Assembly (NCBI GenBank): GCA_031216915.1
Contig: CM062292.1
Span: forward strand, 200,839,262 to 200,903,261
Length of the DNA: 64,000 nucleotides
Direction: 5' to 3'
From: Pictodentalium vernedei
Taxonomy: Eukaryota > Mollusca > Scaphopoda > Dentaliida > Dentaliidae
The position numbers and the translations under genes were made by a program. The notes below the pieces were generated by a model. That model saw only the letters and a list, made by a program, of their open reading frames with translations, had not been told where the DNA came from and did not search any database. Shown here in pieces: positions 54,809 to 64,000 of the stretch (position 1 is the stretch's first letter; each line of letters starts with the position of its first letter).

Positions 54809-54959
54809 ATCCAAATTAGCTGCCATTGCACTCATGTGTAGCCAGCCATTACCAAAACAGGTTCCCATCTACTCTATGGGCTGTAACCCATGCTGAACGA
54901 ATTGTGGACAGTGTTCTGAAAAAAATCCATGATGGCAACCATGGAATCGATGATAAGTG

Positions 54960-55474
54960 ACAACAACATTCTTGCTCATCGTAGTCGAGTGTTAATTGCA
55001 GGTGACTTCAACATTCACATTAACGATGAGTCAAATGCAGACTCAGCTGCTTTCAAAGAGCTGACGGAGGCTTTTTCACTGAAACAACATGTTGATTTTC
55101 CAACACACAGATCCGGAAATATTCTTGATCTGATACTGACAAAAGAGGATAGTGATTTCAAGGTCTCAAATGTGAAGTCAGACTTTCTCTTCTCCGACCA
55201 CACATTTGTTATTGCTACGCTTTCAACATGCCGTCCCATACTTGAGAAGAAACATACAGAATTCCGACCACTAAAATCAATGGACATGGAAGCATTCAGA
55301 ACTGATCTCCTTTCAACTGTGCAGGCTATCATGCAACTTGAAGATGTCGACGAGTTAGCCATTGAATACAACATACAATTTCGTGAGATATTAGATCACC
55401 ATGCACCTTTGAAATCAAAGACAGCTATAGCCAGGGAGCCTGTTCACTCCCAGTGCTCAGAAACTGAAAACTGA
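54960..55474 (+). pseudogene. L2 LINE: endonuclease C-terminal part
   Basis: The frame reads 'SRVLIAGDFNIHINDES' (GDFN motif), 'HVDFPTHRSGNILDLILTKE' and 'SDHTFVIATLS' with the catalytic-site 'SDH'. This line set is that of L2/CR1 endonucleases. The N-terminal half is missing. The frame ends at 55472. Confidence 0.9.
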
Positions 55475-55514
55475 AACCCGTCAATACGAGCGCCTCTGGC
55501 GTAAACACAAAACT

Positions 55515-56590
55515 GTGCAAAATTGGCAAATTTTCTGCGAAAAGAGGAATGAGTATAATAACCATCTCAATAATTCAAAAAAGACCTGTATTCTAAAGAA
55601 AATTCAGTCATGTGGTAATGACACCAAACAATTATTTGATGTTGTCACCAAGCTGACTGGAAAACAAAAATGTAATCCCATGCCTGATGATTTAACTGAC
55701 AAGGAATTGGTTGATGCATTTGCCAAATTTTTCTTTGACAAAGTGAATACTCTCAGGCATGCACTCAGCAGTAATCAATTGATTGTACTGCCAAGATTAG
55801 ATGTTCCGCAGAAGTTAGCATTGAAACTGTCTGTAAACTTATTCGTAAAGCTAAACCAGCCACCTGTGATCTAGATCCATTACCGACATTCCTTATAAAA
55901 TCCCACTACAATATTTTCACTCCATTGATAAAAGATTATCAATGCATCTTTTACATCTGGCATTTTTCCTACAGTATGGAAAAAGGCTATTGTGAGACCT
56001 TTTCTGAAAAACTCAAAGTTGGAACCCATTCTGAGCAATTACAGACCTGTCAGTAATCTGTCATTTCTGTCCAAATTGGTTGAAAAGGCTTCAACAATTA
56101 GTTTCACAAGTCATACTGAGAATAACCACCTCCTCCCTCAGTACCTAAGTGCGTATAGATCTGGCTTCAGCACTGATACATTACTGTTCGAGGTATACAA
56201 CAATCTTCTAGTTAGCATGGAACACCAATCTCTCTCACCAATGGTGGAGAGATTGATTTGAGTGCAGCATTTGACACTGTGGATCATCAATTGTTAATTG
56301 ACGTATTGTCAAGCATGTTTGGAATTAAAGATAATGCACTCAAATGGATTTCGTCTTACCTTGCTGAGAGAAGTTTTGAAGTGCACATTGGAAGATCTAA
56401 ATCCTCTCCATTAAGCATACATTTCTCTGTACCTCAAGGGAGTATGAATGGACAAATTTATTTCACATGCTATGCAAGTTCATTGGGTTTCTGTCTTTGG
56501 GAAAAGCAAAGAGCAGTTACGCAGATGACCATTCCATATACGATACGTATCGCGCCAGTCAGGATACGATTGAATAGAAAGCATTTCTGA
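55515..56590 (+). pseudogene. L2 LINE: reverse transcriptase N-terminal to palm
   Basis: Broken into 55515-55874, 55992-56261 and 56258-56590. Landmarks: 'NYRPVSNLSFLSKLVEKA', 'QSGFSTD'-like 'YRSGFSTDTLLFEVYNNL', 'DLSAAFDTVDHQLLIDVL' (first catalytic Asp), and 'SVPQGS'. The YADD box ('SYADDHSIYDTY') is intact at 56518-56529 but in another frame than the preceding palm, so a frameshift lies between 56440 and 56510. Confidence 0.88.
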
Positions 56591-57355
56591 AACCCTGAGT
56601 GATATTAAAGAATGGATGATCCTTAATCGACTCAAGATGAATGAGTCTAAAACTGAATTCATCATTTTCAGTAGCTCCCGGATGTTACCCAAAACTAAGA
56701 TAGTTTCTATTGACATATGTGGAACTGACATTGCTCGATCAAAAGAAATCAAACTTCTGGGTATGCACCTGGATGAAAATTTAATTTTTGAAAAAACACA
56801 TTTCCACAAAGGCCAGGGCAGGATCGTATGCTATGTTCAATTTAAAAAAGCTTAGGCCCTACTTGTCCAAACAGGCATGCCTAAAAATTGCCAACGCCCT
56901 GATAATGTCCAATATGGATTATGGCAATAGCCTTTTGATGGACCTGCTGCAAAACAGAATGAAGCCTTTCTAGAGAATTCAGAACCTCACTGCCAAAATC
57001 ATAATGGATAGGTCAAAATTCTCCAGCTCTACGGATGCCTTGCAAGAGTGCCATTTTCTCCCAATCGCAGTTAGATGTCAACTTAAAGTCCTTGTACTAG
57101 TCTTCAAGTGTCTTAATAACATGGCACCTGAATATTTGGCGAATTTGATTACCTTCTCCACCAACTCCTATGCCACAAGATCTAGCACTACACTCAAATT
57201 GGCACAACCTTTTAATAGGAAAATTACTTTTGCAGACAGAGCTTTCAGCTATGTAGCCCAAATCTTTGGAATTCCTGTCCAGGTTACATAAAAATAAGCC
57301 AGACCTGAAAACATTCAAAAAACTATTAAAACAATATCTATTTAAGAAAGTTTTC
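56591..57355 (+). pseudogene. L2 LINE: thumb and C-terminal region
   Basis: 'NRLKMNESKTEFIIFSSSR', 'LRPYLSKQACLKIANALI', 'NMDYGNSLL', 'CHFLPIAVRCQLKVLVLVFK' and 'TFADRAFSYVAQ' follow one another in three frames. The end 'TFKKLLKQYLFKKVF' is the usual L2 C-terminus. Confidence 0.88.
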
Positions 57356-57857
57356 AAAATTCACCACACTTCTGTTAACTGAATACTTCTTTATCATCCT
57401 TTAAATATGTATGTGTAATGTTTAAATATGTTAAATGTGTATTATATGTTTCTGTGAAGCGCCATAGAATGTGGCCCTGTACCTACTTATTCAGGGCAGT
57501 GGTACAATTTTGAGCGCTATACTAAATGTCTGATGTAACGTAATGTAATGTAACCGTACCCAAAATAGGATGTTCTCATATACTCATCATGTTAATTTAC
57601 CCTGAATTTTTTTTTTTTAAATTGATGCATAAATGTGACCTGTACCCTGTATTGAAGAAATGTAAGATGGCTGTGGCAACCATACTGGGCAGCCAACTGT
57701 GACCATAATTGGACATTCTCATCAAGGCATTAACATCAACATGCATATAGAGTTTAGTAATGATCAGAAAAAACTATGGGCTGTAGTCTGTGCTGAACAA
57801 ATTGTGGACAGACTAATTTTAACAAATTTTCAGGCCATTCTCAATTAAGATACTTAC

Positions 57858-57914
57858 TCCCATCTATACTTATGTTCTTTTTCTACTATAGCCCACTCTA
57901 CAAATGCTTTGGCA
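57858..57914 (-). CDS. TMEM63: TMEM63/CSC1-like channel, 57-bp microexon
   Basis: A short minus-strand exon encoding 'AKAFVEWAIVEKEHKYRW' with split codons at both ends. Acceptor 'gttttttatttcag' above 57914, donor 'gtaagt' below 57858. The first base T completes Ser with the AG left by the exon at 61447-61533, and its final GA becomes Glu with the G of the exon at 43382-43544 ('RW-E-CIFL'). The peptide lies where TMEM63 proteins have a membrane-proximal loop between two helices. It is too short for any frame-based gene finder. Confidence rests on perfect phase agreement on both sides. Confidence 0.9.
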
Positions 57915-58298
57915 CTGAAATAAAAAACAAAATATATAAAATCTACTTTTCATGAAAAGTGTACATTTGAAGAGACATCTTTTCTTTTACATAATCTCTA
58001 ATAGATTTATATTTATTCATTTATTTTTATTGGCGAGCAAGGTCACTTTCAGCATCTTAGCTATATCATGATCACAAACACAAGTATAAAGTCAAGTTTA
58101 CAAAATCATTCATGGTTATGTTGCTCATTTGAAAGGTCTCTCCTACTAAGCATTAGGTTACTGCATCATTTTATAAGAGTAGAGCAGAAAATTACAACAG
58201 CAATCAATCGCAGATACACTTCCCAAAGAAGCAAACAACAATATACACAATATAAATGCAGAACATATGTTACATTCATAAATGTGATTTATTATCAG
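57915..58298. other. Unassigned intron
   Basis: No recognised repeat. A 90-codon frame at 58068-58340 has no domain and runs into the MITE. Confidence 0.45.
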
Positions 58299-58537
58299 TT
58301 AACCTGTTACCTAACACAGTATTTTAAAAAAATTAATTAAATTTTACATTTTTCAAAAGCAAATTTCACAATTTTTCAATAAAACCATACAAATATTGAT
58401 ATCATTAGAACCAGCTCAAATAATATCCATATTTGTATGGTTTTATTGAGAAACTTCAGAGATATTTTAGGCTGTGGTAGGCTTATCCTGATTAATTTTC
58501 TGGCCATTTTTGACCACTATGTTAGGCAAAGGGTTAA
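58299..58537. mobile_element. piggyBac-like MITE
   Basis: TTAA + 'cctgttacctaacac' at left and 'ctatgttaggcaaaggg' + TTAA at right, 239 bp. The centre is a stem 'aataaaaccatacaaatatt' with the inverse 'atatttgtatggttttatt'. Tips are more decayed than at 42763. Confidence 0.8.
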
Positions 58538-58572
58538 ACAACCAAATTCATAAATGTTGTGACTGATACAGA

Positions 58573-60985
58573 AACAAGAGGCCACAGAGGGACCTAAGTC
58601 ACGCACCTGAGAAAGTTGTTTTAATAAGGATTTAAGGTCTCGTTCAGTGTCTATGACCAGCTAACACTACAAAAGAATGGAGTCATGTAATCAAAAAAGA
58701 ATTTTCACCCAAAGGACCTACACAGGGGGTCAGCTGAGTGAAAATGTCATTCAATGGATTTCACTCCATCAAATACCACCCACCCTATGGAGGTCAACAA
58801 GGTGAAAAATTATTTTTTGCATAAAAACATTCAAAATCCTGCAAAACGTGAAGGAGAAAAAATTTCCCTAATCAACCTCATACCACCCCAAAATCCTGGC
58901 TTCCATAGGGATCTCAAATATGAACCCAGGGATTTCATTGGAACAAAGTTGAATCTGATTCCCCAAGGATGCAGAATACTAAATATCAAAAGATTCTGAC
59001 TGGTGAATCTGGAGATGATTTAAAAAACATTTCCTTATATTGAACTTCTATAAGTCTCCCATAAGAAACCCAAATAATATGAACCTAGAGACCTAAGAAA
59101 AGCTTAATATCCAAAGATTCTTACGAGTGGATCTAAAAAAAAGATTTTTAAAGAATATTCCTCATATTAAACTAAGTGATAACAAATATGAATCCAGGGA
59201 CTTGGCTTTAATAAATTTGAATCTCACCTCCATAAGGATACTTGATACCAAATCTCAAAAGATCCTGACTGATGGATGTGAGGAAGAAGATTTTTGAAGA
59301 ATCTTCCTCATATTGAACTAAGTTATAATTCGGGCTCCCACAGGGAGCCCAAATATCAACCCAGGAACTTGACTTGAACAAATTTGAATCTTACTCCCCT
59401 AAAGATGCTGCATACCAAATATCAAAGCAGTCTGACTGCTGGATCTGAAGAAGAAGATTTTTACAGAACATTTGTCATATTGCACTAAATTAAAATTCAG
59501 GCTCCCATTGGATACTTGGTACCTAAATCTCAAAAGATTCTGACTGATGGATGTGAGGAAGAAGATTTTTGAAGAATCTTCCTCATTTTAAACTAAGTTA
59601 TAATTCGGGCTCCCACAGTGAGCCCAAATAGGAACCCAGGGATTTGGCTTGAACAAACTTGAATCTCACCCCCTAAGGATGCTGCATGCCAAACATCAAA
59701 ACATTCCGACTGCTGAATCTGAAGAATAAGAATTTTAAAGAAAAATTCCTCATATTGAACTATGTTCTAATTCGGGCTCCTACAGGGAGCCCAAATATTA
59801 ATCCTGGGACTTGGCTTGAACAAACTTGAATCTCACCCCCTAAGAATGCTGTTAACCAAATATCAAAACATTCTGACTGCTGGACCTGAAGATGAAAATT
59901 TTTAAAGAAAGTTCCTTATACTGCACTAATTTAAACATTTTGGTTCCCATAGAGAGCCCAAATATGGACCCAGGGCAGGCCTGAAAATAAGCAGTTTGAC
60001 ATTTGCTGAATGAGGTCCCCAGAGGGTGAATTTGATGATGCTATCTCATACAGTGGGCCAATTTATCCTCTGGGTACCTCTTTCTGTTTAGTTTTGAGAC
60101 CCTAATTCAGATTGAGGTTCACAGAGGGTAAATTTAGTGATGCTACCCTGCTATGCCGGGTAGCATCACTAAATTCACCCTCTGGGGACCTCATTTTGCA
60201 GATGACAGTCTGCTTATTTTCTGGCTTGATCCAGGGATTTGATTTCAATAAACATATGAAACAATCTTACAAAGATGTTATATATGAAATTTAAAATCTT
60301 TTGGAGCAGTGTTTTGGGAGAAAAGTAGTCTTAAATGTTTTTCCCCCTACCCACAGTGTTAAAAAATGCTGACTCAGCACTTTTTCAAAGTCCCCAAAAA
60401 GTACCCCATGATAAAACCGATAGCAATTTTTTTGGACCATTCCATTTTGTTGGTCCTAAGGAAGCTTCACACCATATATGAATTATACGTGCAGTGTAGT
60501 TTTGGAATATGGGTGTTTTAAATTTTTTCTATTTTTAGCTGCTGCGGTTCCCATTGGGCGACAGGAAAAAATTGTTTGGCATAAATTAAGTACTTATGAC
60601 CCAATAAGCCCTCATATCAAATTTGGTTCAAATCAGCCTCTCGGTTTGGAAAATAGAAATTTTGGGAGGGGTGAAAATTCTTGCCCCTCCCATAACGAAG
60701 GCAAAAATAGCTCCTCGAACTTCTCTTGAACAAATCTGAGTCAACATCTCAAAAGGAAGCTTCACACCAAATATCAAGTTTCTGCTACTGCTGGTTCATG
60801 AGAAGATTTTTTAAGATTTAAGCACACTTTTTGGGCATGGCCCTACAGAGGGGCAAGACAACTTGATTTGAACAAAATCAAAATGCGATGTCATAACAAA
60901 CTATTATCTCAAATTTCAATTAAATTGGTTCTGCGGTGAGTGATCACTATAGCTCACCTGACTGAAAGTCAGGCGAGCTAATAAA
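58573..60985 (+). mobile_element. Family R1 element, long copy
   Basis: Starts 'caagaggccacagagggacc' and ends 'gaaagtcaggcgagctaata'. About seven 165-bp units (58850-59960), a hAT-like MITE insert (59976-60228), then the complete conserved 3' segment (60300-60985) with the hairpin 'aatgctgactcagcactttt'. At 60641-60670 it shows the uninterrupted site that DIRS-1 hit in another copy. Confidence 0.85.
59976..60228. mobile_element. hAT-like MITE with 8-bp target duplication
   Basis: Terminal repeats 'caggcctgaaaataagcag' and (inverted) 'ctgcttattttctggcttg' match at 16 of 19 positions. Target duplications 'acccaggg' (59968-59975) and 'atccaggg' (60229-60236) differ at one base. An inner near-perfect stem ('gggtaaatttagtgatgcta' against 'tagcatcactaaattcaccc') fills the centre. 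The 8-bp duplication suggests the hAT class. No transposase. Confidence 0.85.
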
Positions 60986-60987
60986 CT

Positions 60988-61435
60988 GGAATTTGACTGT
61001 CTTTAAGGATGTTGTATATCAAATATTAAAAGATTCTGACTGGTGGATCTGAAGAAGAAGATTTTTACAGAACATTTGTTATATTGCACCAAATTAAAAT
61101 TCAGGCTCCTACTGGGAGCCCAAGTATGAATGCAAGGATTTGATTTGAACACATTAGAATCTGACCCTACCATTGGTATATACCAAATATCAAAAGATTC
61201 TGATCGGTGGTTCTGGAGAAGATTTTTTTAATTTTAAAAAAATAACCTTGTGGGTGCTAACAGAGTTATCCTCTTTGCATGGCAATCTTATTTGAACAAA
61301 TTGCAATTGACATATGATAAGGAACAGGCATAACAAATTTTGGTCAATTCGGTCTAGTGGTTTTTGAGATGTCAATAATGTAAAATCCAGGATGGATGGC
61401 AAGTGATTAGTCAACTGTCCTCTGGTGAGCTAAAA
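60988..61435 (+). repeat. R1 fragment, alternative 3' end
   Basis: Two R1 units follow the longer copy directly, then 'cttgtgggtgctaacagagt', and it ends 'cctctggtgagctaaaac' just 12 bp before the donor of the TMEM63 exon at 61447. The end differs from the neighbouring copy and matches the end type at 29530-29768. Confidence 0.7.
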
Positions 61436-61446
61436 CTCAACGTTAC

Positions 61447-61533
61447 CTCGTTAAGCCTAAAGAAGGTAGAATCAGAACCATGACAATCAAAAACAGAAAT
61501 GTTTTTCTCATCACTGCATGGTGCTCAGCTGTT
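61447..61533 (-). CDS. TMEM63: TMEM63/CSC1-like channel, exon (5'-most seen)
   Basis: An 87-bp minus-strand exon encoding 'TAEHHAVMRKTFLFLIVMVL' then 'ILPSLGLT'. The line 'T(F/Y)LFLI.MVL.LPSLGL' is conserved in TMEM63 channels and forms a transmembrane helix. Acceptor 'ttttctttcag' above 61533, donor 'gtaacg' below 61447 (GT present, weak +3 to +5). It starts in phase 2 and ends with AG, completed to Ser by the next exon. The preceding exons, with the N-terminal helices and cytosolic domain, are not found up to 64000 and must lie beyond the window. Confidence 0.9.
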
Positions 61534-62160
61534 CTGAAAGAAAAATTCAAAAGTTCAAAATAAGAAGAAATTAAGTCTATGTGAGTTTATAAATCAACAT
61601 TATCAGCCCTCAACAAATTCACAAGCTCAAACAAGCCAAGATTTAACTATTTCATTTTTAAATGTTCCTGTGCTGAAAAACAACATCTAAACTCTTATGA
61701 AATATACTGCAAAACAAATTTAACCTTCAACCCTAAAACTGGAGTCTTTTCCAAAATTTACCTTACACTACAACCTATAAGTTCAGTTGTAGGGCAGTGA
61801 TTTTAGTTACGGTCACGATTAGCCATTGTGCATAAGTATTTGACCCTAAACACCAATAAATAAATAGTGATTTTTAGTTAAATCTTGAATGCCTGTATAA
61901 GCAGCCAAAACTTTATCAGAAACCACTGTCAGGTAAAGTATATACTAATGTGAAAAACGAGCAAATGACTGCATGTTGGGGCACCTATTTGAAAGCCACA
62001 GAGATTGTGAATGTCAGAAATACGCACTTCAAGATTCGTGTACAGGGTACTCCCTTCACAGAACATTAAGACTCTTTTCATGAAATTATTCTAGTATATT
62101 ATTTGAATTCAGAGTTTTGCCGACATTCCCCAATAAATTGTAAGAAAACATTTTTAATGA
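61534..62160. other. Intron, mostly unassigned
   Basis: Only the short SINE tail at 61810-61865 is recognised. Confidence 0.5.
61810..61865 (+). mobile_element. SINE, extremely 5'-truncated
   Basis: Only the last 56 bp of the first SINE family are present ('cggtcacgattagccattgt' to 'caccaataaataaat'). Target duplications 'agtgattttagtta' (61796-61809) and 'agtgatttttagtta' (61866-61880) flank it, showing a real truncated insertion. Confidence 0.88.
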
Positions 62161-62162
62161 AC

Positions 62163-64000
62163 AAGAGGCCCCAAGAGGCCTTAATTGCTCACCTGACAAA
62201 GTGATTCAAAGAAGTATAGTGTGCCATATTCAGTTAGTCATGGTTCATCAACACTACAGAGGAATGAAGTCATGAAATTATTCATAACTCTGGTGACACA
62301 TATCAGATGATTATTATCATATGTCTTCATGACTGTTTCCAATTCTATCAGCTGTAGCCAAGCACTGCCAAACTTCTAAAGGTTATGTCACTGCAGTTTG
62401 AAAAGCAAATTTTATGGAAACTTACACTTGAACCTAACCTATCTGAAGGAGATTTTTAAAGACACTCTCTCATTTTGAACTAAGTTCAAATTTCGGCTCC
62501 CAGAGGGAGGCCAAATATTAACCCAGGGAATCGAATCTGAACAAACTTGAATCTGATAACCCTAAAGATGTTGTATAGCAAGTATGAAAGGTTTCTGATT
62601 GGTGAATCTGAAGAAGATTTTTAAAGATTATTCCCTATATTGTGCTAAGTTAAAATTTGGGCCCCCCATAGGAAGACCAAATATTAGCTGAGGGACTTGA
62701 TTTGAACAAAATTGAATCTGACCCTCATAACAATGATGTATACCAAATATTAATAGATTCTGACTAGTGGTTGTGAAGAAGCAGATTTTTAAAGCTTATT
62801 CCCCATATTGCCCTAAGTTAAGATTCAGGCTCCTGTATTGTATTATTTCCCCATATTGCACAAAGTTAAACATTGGGCTCCAATATAAAGCCCAAATATT
62901 AACTAGAGCTGTTGCATACCAAATATCAAAACACTTTCACTGGTGGAGAAGACTTTTAAAGAATATTCCTCATAATGAACATAGGGAGCCCAAATATAAA
63001 CCAAGGAACTAAATTTGAACAAACTTGAATTTTACCCCCCTAGAGATGTTGTATATCAAATATTAAAATATTCTGACTGGTGGAACTGCAGAAGATTTTT
63101 AAAGATTATTCCCCATACTGCGCCAAGTTGAAATTCGGGCCCCCATAGGAAGCCCAAATATTAACTAAGGGACATGATTTGAAGAAACTTGAATCTGACC
63201 CTTATAACAATGATGTATACCACATATTAAAAGAATCTGAATAGTGTGTCTGAAGAAGATTTTTAAAGCTTATTCCCCATATTACCCTGACTTAAGATTC
63301 AGGCTCCTGTATTGAGCCCAAATATGAACTGAGTGGCTTAATTTGAACACACTTGTATTTGACACCCCTATGGATGTTGTATACCAAATATCAAAAGATT
63401 CTGATAAATAGTTCTGCAGAAGAAAATTTGTTTAATCTTTGCAAATATGCTGACTCAGTACTTTTTCGTTGAACACCCCCCCCCCCCCCCCTGACAACCC
63501 CCCCCCCCCCTCCCCCCTCCACCCACCCACCACCTCTACAGAACACTCTGACCTAACCAATGGCAATTTTTACCATTCAATTCTACTGGTCCAAAGGATG
63601 CTTCATACCAAATAACAGTTCTCTGTTTTGGAAATATGAGCATTTGAAAAAATAGCCATTTTTACCTCCTGGAGTTCCCACGGGGGACACAAAGAAATTT
63701 TTGTTAATCAAGTACTTATGGCTCAGTAATACCACAAACCACATTGGGTTCAAATCAGACCATTGGTTCAGAAAATAGAAATTTTGGGCAGGGCCAAAAA
63801 TCTTGCCTCTCCTGTTACAAAGGAAAATATTGCTCCATGGAGTTAGTTTGAACAAACTTGATTCTACACCTCAAAAGGAAGCTGCATACCAAATATAATA
63901 GCATTATACCCACTGATTAATGAGCTGAAGATATTTAAAAAAAAATTGGAGCATATTCCCCACCTCCTCCCTTTGGAGTGTAGCAACTTTACTTGACAAA
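62163..64000 (+). mobile_element. Family R1 element, runs off the window
   Basis: Starts 'caagaggccccaagaggcct' + 'taattgctcacctga', with 'ggttcatcaacactacagag', about six R1 units (62450-63430), and the conserved 3' segment from 63430 ('atgctgactcagtactttt'). A C-rich tract at 63475-63540 interrupts it. The end lies beyond 64000. Confidence 0.8.
63475..63540 (+). repeat. C-rich low-complexity tract
   Basis: Long C runs broken by 'tgacaa', 't' and 'acccacccacca' inside the conserved R1 3' segment. Confidence 0.9.

Larger units (their letters stand above)
54940..57555 (+). mobile_element. L2-type LINE, 5'-truncated
   Basis: It begins inside the endonuclease domain and covers reverse transcriptase and C-terminal region in broken frames. 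It ends in a short (TAATG)-type repeat near 57535-57553 ('taacgtaatgtaatgtaa') after 'tttgagcgctatactaaatg', which is typical of L2 3' ends. No polyadenylation signal. Stops and frameshifts make it inactive. Confidence 0.88.

Noticed and set aside
54929..54960. ATG of the L2 endonuclease frame as a true start
   Set aside because: The element is truncated within the endonuclease domain, so the ATG is internal or flanking sequence.
61534..64000. A further TMEM63 5' exon
   Set aside because: The stretch is AT-rich intron and an R1 element. No exon-like frame with splice sites was found.

Overview
This is eukaryotic DNA, not a microbial replicon. Coding density is under 1 percent, the few real exons have GT/AG introns of 3.5 to 16 kb, and the rest is old, mutated and nested transposable elements plus simple repeats. 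The repeat mix (DIRS retrotransposons, an L2-type LINE, tRNA-derived SINEs, and a family starting 'caagaggcccc' that carries tandem units of about 165 bp) suggests a lophotrochozoan animal, most likely a bivalve mollusc. That assignment is an inference.

Host gene: five exons of one minus-strand gene can be read across the window, in gene order 61533-61447, 57914-57858, 43544-43382, 27483-27378 and 14543-14376. Splice phases agree at all four junctions. Together they give about 193 codons matching the second half of the membrane domain of a TMEM63/CSC1 (OSCA-type) mechanosensitive cation channel. Upstream exons lie beyond 64000 and the remaining 3' exons below 1. Everything else is intron.

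Mobile elements: four DIRS-type tyrosine-recombinase retrotransposons are present, all coding on the minus strand: DIRS-1 at 5706-12702, DIRS-2 at 32262-39165, DIRS-3 at 15049-26394, and the broken DIRS-4 at about 1400-3170 plus 13353-13574. Three keep both ends and an internal complementary region that matches the joined ends. DIRS-2 keeps recognisable gag, reverse transcriptase and RNase H plus the last part of the recombinase; all copies are dead.

Nesting is deep. DIRS-4 contains a family-R2 element, which contains a family-R1 element, which contains DIRS-1. DIRS-3 contains a duplicated jockey/CR1-group LINE (15880-21070). A related LINE on the minus strand (48178-51255) is split by an R1 element. 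A 5'-truncated L2-type LINE lies at 54940-57555.

Small elements: a family of about 240-bp inverted-repeat elements (MITEs) with TTAA target sites (piggyBac-like), one hAT-like MITE with an 8-bp duplication, a tRNA-derived SINE family in full and truncated forms with target-site duplications, a second tRNA-like SINE, a 335-bp tandem unit in family R2, R1 elements with arrays of about 165-bp units, poly-C runs up to 39 bases, and several long hairpins.

Coordinates of repeat edges are by eye, except where an empty site or target duplication fixes them. Family names R1, R2, R3 are local labels.
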